Origin: Thermoleophilaceae bacterium
GTDB lineage: Bacteria > Actinomycetota > Thermoleophilia > Solirubrobacterales > Thermoleophilaceae
Reading direction: 5' to 3'
DNA length: 50,354 bases
Assembly (NCBI GenBank): GCA_030448005.1
Contig: JAUJNT010000001.1
Coordinates: forward strand, 818,393-868,746
Part shown: positions 1 to 8,254 of the stretch, piece after piece
Layout of the letters: each line of letters opens with the position of its first letter
Numbering within the stretch: position 1 is the first letter of the stretch
Notes under the pieces: model-generated
What the model was told of the DNA's origin: nothing
Databases searched by the model: none
The model's input: the letters and a program-made list of their open reading frames with translations, nothing else
Position numbers and translations under genes: made by a program

Positions 1-621
1 ATCCAGGAGCGGCTCCGAGCCGACCTCCAGGCCGGGTCGGGGCCGGACGTGCTGCTGCTGCTCGAGCATCCGCCCGTGTACACGAAGGGCCGCCGCGCGC
101 GGGGCTCCGACCTGCCCATGGGCGAAGGGTGGTACCGGACGCAGGGAATCGAGGTGTGCGGGTCCGACCGCGGTGGGGGCGTGACCTACCACGGGCCGGG
201 CCAGCTCGTGGGCTATCCGATCATGCGCGTGCATGACGTACCGCACTACGTTCACACGATGGAGAGGGCGATCGTAGCGGCGCTGGCCGACGAGGGGATA
301 GATGCCGAGGTGCGCGAGGGACTCACCGGGGTCTGGGCCGGCGACTCGAAGATCGGCTCGATAGGCGTGCACGTCTCCCGCGGGGTCACCACGCACGGGT
401 TCGCCATCAACGTCGACTGCGACCTGCAGCCGTTCGAGTGGATCGTGCCGTGCGGCATGGAGGGCGTGCGGATGACCTCCGTCTACAGGGAGACCGGGCG
501 AACCGGCACCATGCCGGGCTTCCGCGAGCGGGTGGCATCGCGCTTCGCGGAGGCATTCGAACGCCGGCCGAAAGAGGTCGATGCCGCCGACCTCGATCAC
601 GGGCCGACGGTGCCGGCATGA
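1..621 (+). CDS. lipB: octanoyltransferase LipB, 5' end cut by window
   Basis: This enzyme moves the octanoyl group from acyl carrier protein to the lipoyl domains of 2-oxoacid dehydrogenases and the glycine cleavage H protein. It is the first step of lipoate synthesis, in the cytoplasm. The frame is open from base 1, so the true start lies outside the window. Family motifs seen are RGGGVTYHGPGQL, the lysine-containing KIGSIGVHVSRGVTTHG, and PCGMEGVRMTSV, whose cysteine is the acyl-thioester residue. The stop overlaps the next start as ATGA, which couples it to lipA. The identification is secure; only the first few residues are missing. Confidence 0.95.
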   Translation: MQERLRADLQAGSGPDVLLLLEHPPVYTKGRRARGSDLPMGEGWYRTQGIEVCGSDRGGGVTYHGPGQLVGYPIMRVHDVPHYVHTMERAIVAALADEGIDAEVREGLTGVWAGDSKIGSIGVHVSRGVTTHGFAINVDCDLQPFEWIVPCGMEGVRMTSVYRETGRTGTMPGFRERVASRFAEAFERRPKEVDAADLDHGPTVPA

Positions 622-1628
622 AGCGAACAGGCGAAGAGGCCGCAGCCCCGCCGGGGGGCGGCGATCATCGCACGCGCTCCCGCGCAAACCCGGGCGGTGC
701 CCGGGTGCTCGACATGGGCGAGGTGCTGCCCTTCGGCGCCCGCAAGCCGGCGTGGTTCAAGGTCCCGGCGCCCGGCGGCTCCCGCTATCGCGAGCTGCGC
801 CGGACGATGGAGGACGAGGGACTGCACACCGTCTGCCAGGAGGCCGCCTGCCCGAACATCGGCGACTGCTGGCAGCGCGGCACGGCCACCTTCATGATCC
901 TCGGCGACACGTGCACCCGGCGCTGCGGGTTCTGCAACGTGAAGACCGGCAAGCCCACGCATTCCGATCCGCTCGAGCCGCTGCGGGTGGCCCAGTCGGT
1001 GAAGCGGATGGGACTGCGCCACGCGGTGATAACGAGCGTCGACCGTGACGACCTGCCCGACCTCGGCGCCTCGGCATTCGTCGGCGTGATCCGGTCGATC
1101 CGCCGCTTCGCCCCCGGGACGAAGGTGGAGGTGCTCACACCCGACTTCCGCGGCGAGGAGATGCCGCTGGCCCGCGTGATCACAGAGCGCCCCGATGTCT
1201 TCAACCACAACGTCGAGACGGTCCCCCGCCTCTACCCGCTGGCGCGGCGGGGATCCCGCTTCCTGCGCTCATGCCGGGTGCTCCGCAACGCAAAGGAGAT
1301 GGGAGGCGAGGCGGTGGTCACCAAGTCCGGGCTCATGACCGGCCTCGGAGAGAGCCGCGAGGAGCTGCTCGAGACCTTTGGCGTCCTGCGCGAGCACGGT
1401 GTGCAGGTGCTCACCGTGGGCCAGTACCTGCGCCCCACGCGCGACCATCTGCCGGTGGTGCGCTACTGGCACCCCGACGAGTTCGCCGACCTGGAGCGCC
1501 AGGCCTATGCGATGGGGTTCGAGTCGGTGGCCGCCGGGCCGCTCGTTCGCTCGAGCTATCACGCCGAGCAGACCCTGGAGCGGGCGGCAGGGAGCGGCGG
1601 CGCAACGGCGCCCGCGGCCGCAGGGTGA
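618..1628 (+). CDS. lipA: lipoyl synthase LipA
   Basis: A radical SAM enzyme that inserts two sulfur atoms into the octanoyl chain, completing lipoate after LipB. The radical SAM cluster motif is CTRRCGFC. The auxiliary cluster motif C-x4-C-x5-C is seen as CQEAACPNIGDC, and the C-terminal RSSYHA carries the serine that ligates the auxiliary cluster. The protein has 336 residues, the usual family length. I chose the ATG at 618 because it overlaps the lipB stop (ATGA) and precedes the conserved N-terminal region; the frame is open further upstream but only inside lipB. It forms an operon with lipB and the kelch gene that follows. Confidence 0.97.
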   Translation: MKRTGEEAAAPPGGGDHRTRSRANPGGARVLDMGEVLPFGARKPAWFKVPAPGGSRYRELRRTMEDEGLHTVCQEAACPNIGDCWQRGTATFMILGDTCTRRCGFCNVKTGKPTHSDPLEPLRVAQSVKRMGLRHAVITSVDRDDLPDLGASAFVGVIRSIRRFAPGTKVEVLTPDFRGEEMPLARVITERPDVFNHNVETVPRLYPLARRGSRFLRSCRVLRNAKEMGGEAVVTKSGLMTGLGESREELLETFGVLREHGVQVLTVGQYLRPTRDHLPVVRYWHPDEFADLERQAYAMGFESVAAGPLVRSSYHAEQTLERAAGSGGATAPAAAG

Positions 1629-2641
1629 CCGGAGTCAGGGCCGGCGTGAGCGCGGGCCTGCTGGCCGCCATCGTGGTACTGCTCGTGAGCGCGGCCGCCG
1701 TCCTGGCCGTTACCACACGCGACGATGGGCAGGACGCGTCGAGGGACACCCGGACCACCGCAGCCGGCGAGTGGCGGGCGCTTTCGTCCGCCACACTCGA
1801 GCGCACCGAGGTGGCCGCTGCACGCATAGGCCGCTACGTGTACGTGGTGGGCGGATTCGAGCGGCGCACCGGCGCCACGACGAAGGCCGTGGAGCGCTAC
1901 GACATCCGCGCCGACCGCTGGAAGCGGCTGCGGTCGATGCCCGTGGGGCTCAACCACCCGACCGCGGCGGCGCACCGCGGCAAGCTCTACGTGCACGGCG
2001 GTTACACCGCACGCCGGGACCTCTCCTCGGCCACAGCGCGCCTTTTCGCCTACGACCCCCGCCGGGACCGCTGGTCGCGGCTGCCGAAATCGCGCGTCCC
2101 TCGCGCGGCGCATGCGCTCGCGGTGCTCGGCAACCGCCTCTACGCAGCGGGCGGCAAGAACGACACCGGCGCCCTGCGCTCGCTCGAGGTCTACGACTTC
2201 GCGCGCAGGCGCTGGCGGCGCGGACCGCGGCTGCGTGGACCGGCGCGCGATCACATGACGGGCGTCTCCGCAGGCGGCTTCCTCTACGCGCTCGCCGGGC
2301 GGGACGGTGGGCGGAACTTCGCGGTGGCGGAGCGATACAGCCCGCGCCGGGGGCGGTGGGAGCTGCTGCCGTCTATGCGCAAGGCCCGCGGCGGGATCGC
2401 ATCCGCGCGGGTGAGCGGTGGCCGTGTCGTGGTCTTCGGAGGCGAGGAGTCACGGGGCACGGTCGCGGAGGTGGAGCTCTTCGAGCCGCGCCGGCGCCGC
2501 TGGCGCTCCCTGCCGGACATGCGCACGCCGCGGCACGGGCTGGGTGGCGTTTCGCTCGGAGACCGTGTCTACGCGATCGAGGGGGGGCCGCGCCCCGGCT
2601 TCCACTTCTCGAGCGCGATCGAGTTCCTCGACGTGCGCTGA
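1625..2641 (+). CDS. membrane-anchored kelch-repeat protein
   Basis: The 338-residue protein has an N-terminal hydrophobic segment (about residues 9-28) followed by roughly six kelch repeats. Each carries a double glycine and a downstream tyrosine and tryptophan, for example YVVGGF with DRW, YVHGGY with DRW, and YAAGGK with RRW. Six such blades should close into a beta-propeller outside the membrane, probably for protein or glycan binding. No catalytic motif was seen. The GTG start at 1625 overlaps the lipA stop (GTGA), so it is cotranscribed with lipA although no functional link is known. Ligand and role are unknown. Confidence 0.8.
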   Translation: MTGVRAGVSAGLLAAIVVLLVSAAAVLAVTTRDDGQDASRDTRTTAAGEWRALSSATLERTEVAAARIGRYVYVVGGFERRTGATTKAVERYDIRADRWKRLRSMPVGLNHPTAAAHRGKLYVHGGYTARRDLSSATARLFAYDPRRDRWSRLPKSRVPRAAHALAVLGNRLYAAGGKNDTGALRSLEVYDFARRRWRRGPRLRGPARDHMTGVSAGGFLYALAGRDGGRNFAVAERYSPRRGRWELLPSMRKARGGIASARVSGGRVVVFGGEESRGTVAEVELFEPRRRRWRSLPDMRTPRHGLGGVSLGDRVYAIEGGPRPGFHFSSAIEFLDVR

Positions 2642-2688
2642 CCGGCCGCCCCAACGTTCCGAGGCGTCAGTCATCATGCCCCCGGCCG

Positions 2689-3474
2689 GTGTTCCCGCTC
2701 AAGGACGACATCCCGACGCGCCGGTTCCCGATCCTCACGGTCGTCTTCATCGTGGCGAACGTGGTCATGTTCTTCGGCTTCCAGGGGGCGTACTTCGACG
2801 ACGCCGACTTCGACAAGAAGGTGGTGGAGTACGGAGCGATCCCCTACGAGATCAGCCATCCCGGCAAGGAGTGCGCGCTGACCGCCGACGCAGAGGCGCT
2901 GGCCTGCGAGGGACAGGCCGGAGTCGTCGGCGAGGCACCTGAGGACCAGGCCCCGACCTGGCTCACCCTGCTCACCTCGATGTTCATGCACGGCGGTCTG
3001 CTCCACCTCGGCGGGAACATGCTCTTCCTCTGGATCTTCGGCAACAACATCGAGGACTCGATGGGACCGGTGCGCTTCGTGGCCTTTTACGTGCTGGGAG
3101 GTCTTGCGGCGCTCCTGGCCCAGACGGTGATCGATCCGAGCGCCGCGGTGCCGACGATCGGGGCCAGCGGTGCGGTTGCCGCCGTGCTCGGTGGCTACGC
3201 CCTGCTCTACCCACGCGCCCGGGTGGTCACCGTGATCTTCATCGTCATCTTCTTCACGATCGTCACCCTGCCCGCGCTGCTCGTGCTCGGTGCCTGGTTC
3301 GTCCTGCAGGCCCTCAGCGGCGCCGGCTCACTCGTCCAGCCCGTGGGAGAGGGAGGCGGAGTGGCGTACTTCGCCCACATAGGCGGCTTCCTGTTCGGGC
3401 TTGCGCTGATTCGCCTGTTCGCCAACGACGTGCACGAGGACTACGAGGCCGCCCACCGGGCGCCGGTCTACTGA
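2689..3474 (+). CDS. rhomboid family intramembrane serine protease
   Basis: A polytopic membrane protease that cleaves within or next to transmembrane segments. The catalytic serine lies in GASGAVAAVLGGY and the catalytic histidine in YFAHIGGFLFGL. The conserved L1 and second-helix region MHGGLLHLGGNMLFLW is present. The start is the GTG at 2689, giving the typical beginning FPLKDDIPTRRFP before the first helix; the frame is open far upstream but only antisense-like to the kelch gene. The length is 261 residues, normal for actinobacterial rhomboids, with an extra loop of about 50 residues between the first two helices. The stop overlaps the start of the small gene that follows. Confidence 0.9.
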   Translation: MFPLKDDIPTRRFPILTVVFIVANVVMFFGFQGAYFDDADFDKKVVEYGAIPYEISHPGKECALTADAEALACEGQAGVVGEAPEDQAPTWLTLLTSMFMHGGLLHLGGNMLFLWIFGNNIEDSMGPVRFVAFYVLGGLAALLAQTVIDPSAAVPTIGASGAVAAVLGGYALLYPRARVVTVIFIVIFFTIVTLPALLVLGAWFVLQALSGAGSLVQPVGEGGGVAYFAHIGGFLFGLALIRLFANDVHEDYEAAHRAPVY

Positions 3475-3653
3475 TGGCGGCTCGCACATGGGCACTGCTT
3501 GCAAGCCTCGCGTTGATCGGGCTGCTGGCGTCTCTCACCGTCAAGGTGATGATCGACGACGGGTTCACCGCCATGGTGGCGCTCTCGCTGCTGATCGTGG
3601 CCCTGCTGGGCTTCGGGGTGATCGGAGCGCTAACCACCCGGACGGGGGATTGA
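3474..3653 (+). CDS. small two-helix membrane protein, 59 aa
   Basis: A 59-residue open frame starts with an ATG overlapping the rhomboid stop (ATGA) and ends exactly one base before the next gene's ATG. It begins MAARTWALLASLALIGLL and contains two hydrophobic segments (about residues 6-22 and 33-53) separated by a short charged turn. The precise packing between two real genes argues that it is translated. I do not recognise a family. It could be a small partner of the rhomboid or of the carboxypeptidase, but that is only inferred from position. Confidence 0.65.
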   Translation: MAARTWALLASLALIGLLASLTVKVMIDDGFTAMVALSLLIVALLGFGVIGALTTRTGD

Positions 3654-4649
3654 ATGGGCGCGCCGCTCAACGGAGGCGCACGGCGCCGGCGGGGATCGGA
3701 GTGGCTCGCCATGCTAGCGCTCCTGCTCGCCCCGCTCGCGGTGGCAGCGGCCGTTTACCTGGCTTTCTTCCGCGACGCCGAGGTCTCCCGCTCGCCGGCC
3801 TCCTCCGCGGCGGGGGTCGGTCCCATCACCCCGACGAGGGCGCCGGCCCCCGGTGGTTCGCTCGAGCCGCGCTCTCCCGCCCCCGTTCGCCTCACGGGAG
3901 CCGACGCGTTCACCCTGCGGTTCCGCAAACCCCCACGGGCGGCGCTGGTGTTCGACGTGGACACCGGCGAGGTGCTCTACCGAAAGGACCCTCTGGTTGC
4001 GCGCCCCATGGCCAGCCTCACGAAGATCATGACGGCCCTCGTGGTTGTCCAGGAGACGCAGCCGAAAGACAGCGTGCGCATCACGAGCGCGGCGCTTCGC
4101 TACCGAGGCTCCGGGGTGGGGGTGCTCCCCAAGGGCAAGGCGGTGCGGCTTGAGACGCTGCTGAACGGTCTCATGCTGGTGTCGGGAAACGACGCCGCCA
4201 TCGCGCTTGCGGTGCACGTGTCGGGCACCGAACGGCGCTTCGTGAAGCTGATGAACGAGAAGGCCAGGCTGTGGGGGCTCACGTGCACGCGCTTTGCCTC
4301 CTCCCACGGGCTCGAAGACGGAAACCGCTCCTGCCCCGCGGACCTGGCGGTGCTCTCCCGGCTTGCCATGCGCAGCCCGCGGATCGCCCGGGTGGTACGC
4401 CGCCGGCAGGTCTCCTTTCCGTTCCCGATCAAAGGCGGGCGGCTGTTTCTCGCCGGCCACAACCCGCTTCTTCGAACCGGGTACCCGGGGGCCGTCGGAC
4501 TGAAGACCGGCTACACGAATACGGCGGGGCGCTGCTTCGTCGGAGTCGCGCGCCGCCGGGGGAGGACGCTCGGGGTCGTGCTGCTGGACTCCCCCAACCC
4601 GGCCGCGCACGCGGCCAAGCTGCTCGATCTCGGTTTCCGCCGCGGCTGA
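3654..4649 (+). CDS. D-alanyl-D-alanine carboxypeptidase (PBP5-type, S11 family)
   Basis: This protein trims the terminal D-alanine from peptidoglycan stem peptides outside the membrane. An N-terminal hydrophobic segment (residues 17-38) anchors or exports it, followed by a proline- and serine-rich linker. The three penicillin-binding motifs are seen: SLTK at 121-124 with the catalytic serine, SGN at 177-179, and KTG at 284-286. At 331 residues it lacks the long C-terminal domain of PBP5, which is common in actinobacteria. The ATG follows the previous stop directly. An endopeptidase activity instead of carboxypeptidase cannot be excluded. Confidence 0.9.
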   Translation: MGAPLNGGARRRRGSEWLAMLALLLAPLAVAAAVYLAFFRDAEVSRSPASSAAGVGPITPTRAPAPGGSLEPRSPAPVRLTGADAFTLRFRKPPRAALVFDVDTGEVLYRKDPLVARPMASLTKIMTALVVVQETQPKDSVRITSAALRYRGSGVGVLPKGKAVRLETLLNGLMLVSGNDAAIALAVHVSGTERRFVKLMNEKARLWGLTCTRFASSHGLEDGNRSCPADLAVLSRLAMRSPRIARVVRRRQVSFPFPIKGGRLFLAGHNPLLRTGYPGAVGLKTGYTNTAGRCFVGVARRRGRTLGVVLLDSPNPAAHAAKLLDLGFRRG

Positions 4650-4698
4650 GTCGGTTGCAGGCGCGGGCTCGGCGCCACCAGTGACATAGTCTCGCCCC

Positions 4699-5289
4699 GT
4701 GGAGCGCCCTGCCCTCGTCGACCGCCAGGAGAAGGCGCCGCCCACCCGGGGTCGCCTCTTCCTGATCGGCGCCCTCGGACTGCTGCCGGCAATCGTGCTG
4801 GCCGTGGTTGTCGAAGCAGGACTACGCGCACTCGGTGCGCAAGGACGGGTGGCCGGGGGCTTCTTCGTGGCGGCGGCGGCTCTGACCCCGGTCCTGGCGG
4901 TTGGCCTGCTCGTTCAGCTGGTGACCGCCCTGACCAGGCGCACGCGCGATCTCATGCGGGAGGTCAAGCGCTTCGACGAGGAGATGTCCGCGGAGACCCC
5001 TCGCTTGAACGACGAAAGCCACCGGCAAAGGCAGACGACCTGGCAGGGAACCACGCTCTTCAGGCACGCCCTCGTGCCCTTCGGAGCCGGAGTGGCGCTT
5101 CAGCTCTTGGTGACCGAGGTCTTCGCGATCGCATGCGTGGCCGCGGGGACCGACGAGCGGGTTCTCGCCATCGCGCTCGGCCTGGAGGTCATCGCCCTCT
5201 TCGGCTATCTCCTCTTCTTCAACAAGGTGCTCGCTGCGGTGACCGAAGGGCGCCGGGCGCCCGCGCCCTCACTGCCTGAAAGCGGATAG
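4699..5289 (+). CDS. hypothetical four-helix membrane protein
   Basis: A 196-residue protein starting at GTG 4699, 49 bases after the carboxypeptidase. Four hydrophobic stretches are visible: about residues 15-40, 48-74, 121-148 and 152-178. A charged amphipathic cytoplasmic stretch lies between the second and third. I do not recognise a family and see no catalytic motif. It probably belongs to the same transcription unit as the genes to its left. Confidence 0.6.
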   Translation: MERPALVDRQEKAPPTRGRLFLIGALGLLPAIVLAVVVEAGLRALGAQGRVAGGFFVAAAALTPVLAVGLLVQLVTALTRRTRDLMREVKRFDEEMSAETPRLNDESHRQRQTTWQGTTLFRHALVPFGAGVALQLLVTEVFAIACVAAGTDERVLAIALGLEVIALFGYLLFFNKVLAAVTEGRRAPAPSLPESG

Positions 5290-5340
5290 CGGGACCCCGG
5301 TACGTCGAGCCACGCGGTCGCGACGGGCTAGGGTGAGCTG

Positions 5341-5730
5341 GTGGCCACCTGGGACGATGTGCGCCGGATAGCGATGGCCCTCCCAGAGACCGCCGAAGCG
5401 GTTTCACGCGGTCTTCCCTCATGGAAAGTCAGGGACAAGGCGTTCGTCTGGGAGCGACCGCTTCGCCGCGCGGACCTCGACGCTCTCGGCCACGACGCCC
5501 CCACCGGCCCGATCCTCGGGGCTCGGGTAGAGCACCTCGTGGCGAAGGAAGCCCTGCTAGCGGATGACCCGGGCATCTTCTTCACCACTCCTCATTTCGA
5601 CGGATACCCGGCGGTTCTGGTGCGGCTGGACATGATCGCCATTGAGGACCTCAAAGAGGTGATCGTCGAAGCTTGGCTGTCGCGGGCCCCCAAGCGACTT
5701 GCTCAGCAGGGTCTCGACACCCCGATCTGA
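5341..5730 (+). CDS. MmcQ/YjbR family protein
   Basis: A 129-residue protein whose start (MATWDDVRRIAMALPETAEA), central SWKVRDKAFVWERPL and C-terminal EVIVEAWLSRAPKRLA match the MmcQ/YjbR family. That family has a CyaY-like fold and is often annotated as DNA-binding, although its function is not established. The GTG start at 5341 is the only sensible one. It is the last clearly core-like gene before the accessory region. Confidence 0.8.
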   Translation: MATWDDVRRIAMALPETAEAVSRGLPSWKVRDKAFVWERPLRRADLDALGHDAPTGPILGARVEHLVAKEALLADDPGIFFTTPHFDGYPAVLVRLDMIAIEDLKEVIVEAWLSRAPKRLAQQGLDTPI

Positions 5731-5759
5731 GCCCCGGCCGGTCCTCGTGTCCAAGACCG

Positions 5760-6251
5760 ATGCCTGAGCCCGCTTCGCCAGCCGCTCTGCCCGGGGACGT
5801 CGAGCGTGTCTTGCGGGAGCTCCAACCGGTTGCCGTTCTGCTGCACGGGTCTCGGGCCGTAGGGAGGGAGCGCCCCGACAGCGACTGGGATGTCTGCGTG
5901 CTCGTGGACGGTACGAGCGAGCCGGAAGCGTCGGCGACAACGACGTCGTCGACGCTGCCAACCACCTGGGTCTCTCGATGGCTAGGGCCGCCGAACGCCA
6001 CTTTCATCACTGAGACTTCGTGCTTTCCGCTGAGAGGACACACGGCAGTAGAGAACCTCGTCCTCGGAGAGCTGCCCATGCCTGGCCGGGCCTTCCTGCG
6101 GTGCGAGAAGCCCGCCCGGCGCGCGACGCCGCGCGAGCCCGCGTTGTCAGCCGCGATGGTTGGAGCTGGTACGGTGCCGCTGTGGGTCGGCCACTTCATC
6201 CCCTTCGTATTTGCTCCGCATCAGCGGACCGCGGGATGCAGCGCTCGGTGA
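5760..6251 (+). pseudogene. nucleotidyltransferase (MNT/KNTase-type) fragment, probably frameshifted
   Basis: The first 50 residues hold a clear nucleotidyltransferase signature: LLHGSRAVGRERPDSDWDVCV, with the GS motif and the metal-binding D-x-D. After about base 5925 the frame turns into a low-complexity threonine/serine sequence. A one-base shift instead reads VVDAANHLGLSMARAAERHF and then stops at about 6013. I therefore think the gene is broken or carries an indel. The downstream part to 6251 has no recognisable content. It resembles antibiotic or toxin-antitoxin nucleotidyltransferases, but the substrate is unknown. Confidence 0.55.
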
Positions 6252-6397
6252 CCACGACGACTTCCACGCGTTAGGGCGTCCCGCCAGCTCGCAGCTGCGC
6301 ACGGGGCGTCCGGAATCCCTCACCCGCGACGCCCGGGTCAACGCGCGCCCGGCGGCCCCGCCGCCGATCTCTCTCAGCTTTCTCACGAGGAGTCGTC

Positions 6398-7183
6398 ATG
6401 TCGTCCTCCCAGCACAACCTCAGCTCACCCGAGCGGCGCTCGCACCGCTGGCTCGGCGAGCAGCTCGACCTGTTCCACTTGCCTGCTCACAGCCTCGGCA
6501 TGGCGTCGTGGCACCCGCGCGGGGTGGTCGTCTACGACGCGCTCGCCGCCTACGGTCGCGAGCTGAACGCCCGCTACGGCTATGAGGAGGTCCGCTCGCC
6601 GCTTGTCTGCGACAGGCGCCTGTGGGAGCGCTCCGGACACCAGGAGAAGTTCGCCGACAGGATGTTCCAGCTGAGCGTCGATGGACGTCCCGCGGCGCTC
6701 AAGCCGATGAACTGCCCCGGCCACTGCGATCTGTTCGCCTTGCGGCCGCGCTCCTACCGCGAGCTGCCGCTGCGGATGGCAGAGCTCGGGCACGTGCACC
6801 GCCTCGAGCAACCCGGCGAGCTGAACGGGCTGCTGCGTACCCGCTCGTTCGTGATCGACGACGGCCACATATTCTGCGCGCCGGACGAGGTTGCGGGCGA
6901 GGTCATCGGCTGCCTGCAGATGACCCGGGGGGTATACGAGCTCTTCGGACTCGCGCTCACCACCGAGCTCTCGCTGCGCCCGGAGCAGCGGCTCGGCGAC
7001 GACCGACTTTGGGACCGCGCAGAAGCGGATCTACGCGAAGCCCTGCACGAGGCGAGGCTGTCGTTCGAGGAGCGCCCCGGCGAAGGTGCCCTATGTTCAG
7101 CGATTCCGTGGGCGTCAGGGACGTCAGCGGAGCGTCATGTGCGGCGTGTGGTGGACGCGATATGTGGAGCGTGTCGTCGATGA
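6398..7183 (+). pseudogene. threonyl-tRNA synthetase-like paralog, 3' truncated
   Basis: A class II synthetase catalytic core of the threonyl type. It lacks the usual N-terminal TGS and editing domains and starts directly at the core. KPMNCPGHCDLF (zinc-ligand cysteine) and motif 2 with the second ligand (RSFVIDDGHIFC) are present. Homology ends at RPGEGA, about base 7088, where ThrRS normally continues with FYGPKI; motif 3, the third zinc ligand and the anticodon domain are missing. The remaining codons to 7183 are unrelated. A good Shine-Dalgarno (GAGGAG) sits five bases before the ATG. The break coincides with the left end of the Tn554-like element. When intact it may have been a spare, drug-resistant ThrRS. 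Confidence 0.75.
7161..7171 (+). repeat. left copy of 11-bp inverted repeat, Tn554-like element
   Basis: TATGTGGAGCG at this position is repeated exactly in inverse orientation at 11384-11394, with further matches on both sides (CG before it, and GT then CG after it). It may be a recombinase arm or core site, or chance in GC-rich DNA. Confidence 0.35.
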
Positions 7184-7295
7184 GGTCGCGGCTGTCGAGC
7201 GTGGATGCGGCGGGGTGCGGAGCCGAGCCGTAGGCGAGGCGGAGCAGCCCGCCGCTGGGCTGTGCGAGACCGCCTGAAGGAGGACGTGCGGCATA

Positions 7296-8162
7296 GTGGG
7301 CCACGTGAGCAGCGAGCCTCGAGACCACGGCGCGGAGCTGACGCATGTGCTCGAGCGGGCTGCGAGGAGCTTGGAGACAGACGAGCGGGTGCGTGCGTTG
7401 TTTTTGGCGGGCTCTCGAGCGACCGGTAGCGAGGACCGCTTTAGCGATCTCGACCTCCTTTTGGCGATCGAGGACGAGAGTTTCGAGGAGTTCTGCGAGG
7501 AGTGGCGGAGCTGGGTGGGCAAGCTTGCTCCCACGGTCGCCGCCAAGCCGCGTTCGTTCGAGAGGGGTTTCCTGATCAACGCCACGACCCCTTCTTGCGC
7601 TCGTTTCGATGTTTTCGTTCGTCCGGTTTCTGGAGTGACATCCGAACCCGGCTGGGAGAAGCCGGCGGCGGTCTTTGACCGGGACGGGATCGGGCAGAGG
7701 CTGCCGGAGCCGCGTTCCCCTCCTACGGTCGAGCACGACGCCGCTTGGCTTTCGGAGCTGATCTACACGTTCATCCGAACGCTCTCAGTCCTCCCGATGC
7801 TGCTCGAGCGCGGCGATCTCGTACGCCTGACCCAGCACGTGCAGTGCTTGAAGCAGGACCTGCTCGAGCTGCTCATCTTCGAGAACGGCGATCCGCCTTG
7901 TCGGCGTCCTGGCGCCTGGGCATGGGTCGACCTTTCTGAGCGCCTACCAGCGTCGGACCTCGCGCTGGTCGCGACCCTGCCGGCGTTGGCAGCCACGCGC
8001 GACAGCGTCATCGAGGGCCACGTGGCGGTCGCATCGCGTTTTTTGCCGCGCGCGCGAGGCTCTGCGGCCCGGGCGGGTGAGTCGTTTCCGTCGGAGTTCG
8101 AGCGAGCTGCGCTGGCTTTCTTGGAGCGAGAGTTGGGAGCGACGATCCCCCATACCGCCTGA
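7296..8162 (+). CDS. nucleotidyltransferase domain protein, aminoglycoside adenylyltransferase-like
   Basis: A 288-residue protein with the nucleotidyltransferase signature FLAGSRATGSEDRFSDLDLLL at about residues 45-65 and a third acidic residue in ARFDVFV. An all-helical C-terminal half rich in leucine follows, the layout of antibiotic nucleotidyltransferases such as the LinB/AadA groups. AAGGAGGA at 7277-7284 precedes the GTG at 7296; a second in-frame GTG at 7305 is possible. It lies inside the Tn554-like element, upstream of tnpA, where related transposons carry resistance cargo. Substrate is inferred only; a house-cleaning or toxin-type nucleotidyltransferase is the alternative. Confidence 0.7.
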   Translation: MGHVSSEPRDHGAELTHVLERAARSLETDERVRALFLAGSRATGSEDRFSDLDLLLAIEDESFEEFCEEWRSWVGKLAPTVAAKPRSFERGFLINATTPSCARFDVFVRPVSGVTSEPGWEKPAAVFDRDGIGQRLPEPRSPPTVEHDAAWLSELIYTFIRTLSVLPMLLERGDLVRLTQHVQCLKQDLLELLIFENGDPPCRRPGAWAWVDLSERLPASDLALVATLPALAATRDSVIEGHVAVASRFLPRARGSAARAGESFPSEFERAALAFLERELGATIPHTA

Positions 8163-8254
8163 ACGCGGGCCAGGGCGTTTCGCCACAGCACTGCTTGCGG
8201 TCTGGAGCCGAGGGAGTGTGCGACGTCCGGGGTGCGGCATACGTTGAGCTCGCG

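Noticed and set aside
1378-2688. Long upstream extension of the rhomboid frame, about 437 codons
   Set aside because: It overlaps lipA and the kelch gene in another frame and is low-complexity; rhomboid homology begins at 2689.
6252-6397. Possible T-box upstream of the ThrRS-like gene
   Set aside because: No copy of the GGTGGNACCGCG core was found in this stretch.
5700-7000. Duplicate of the tRNA-Ala(TGC) 3' end as a left attachment site
   Set aside because: I looked for the terminal tRNA sequence around the left edge of the accessory region and did not find it.
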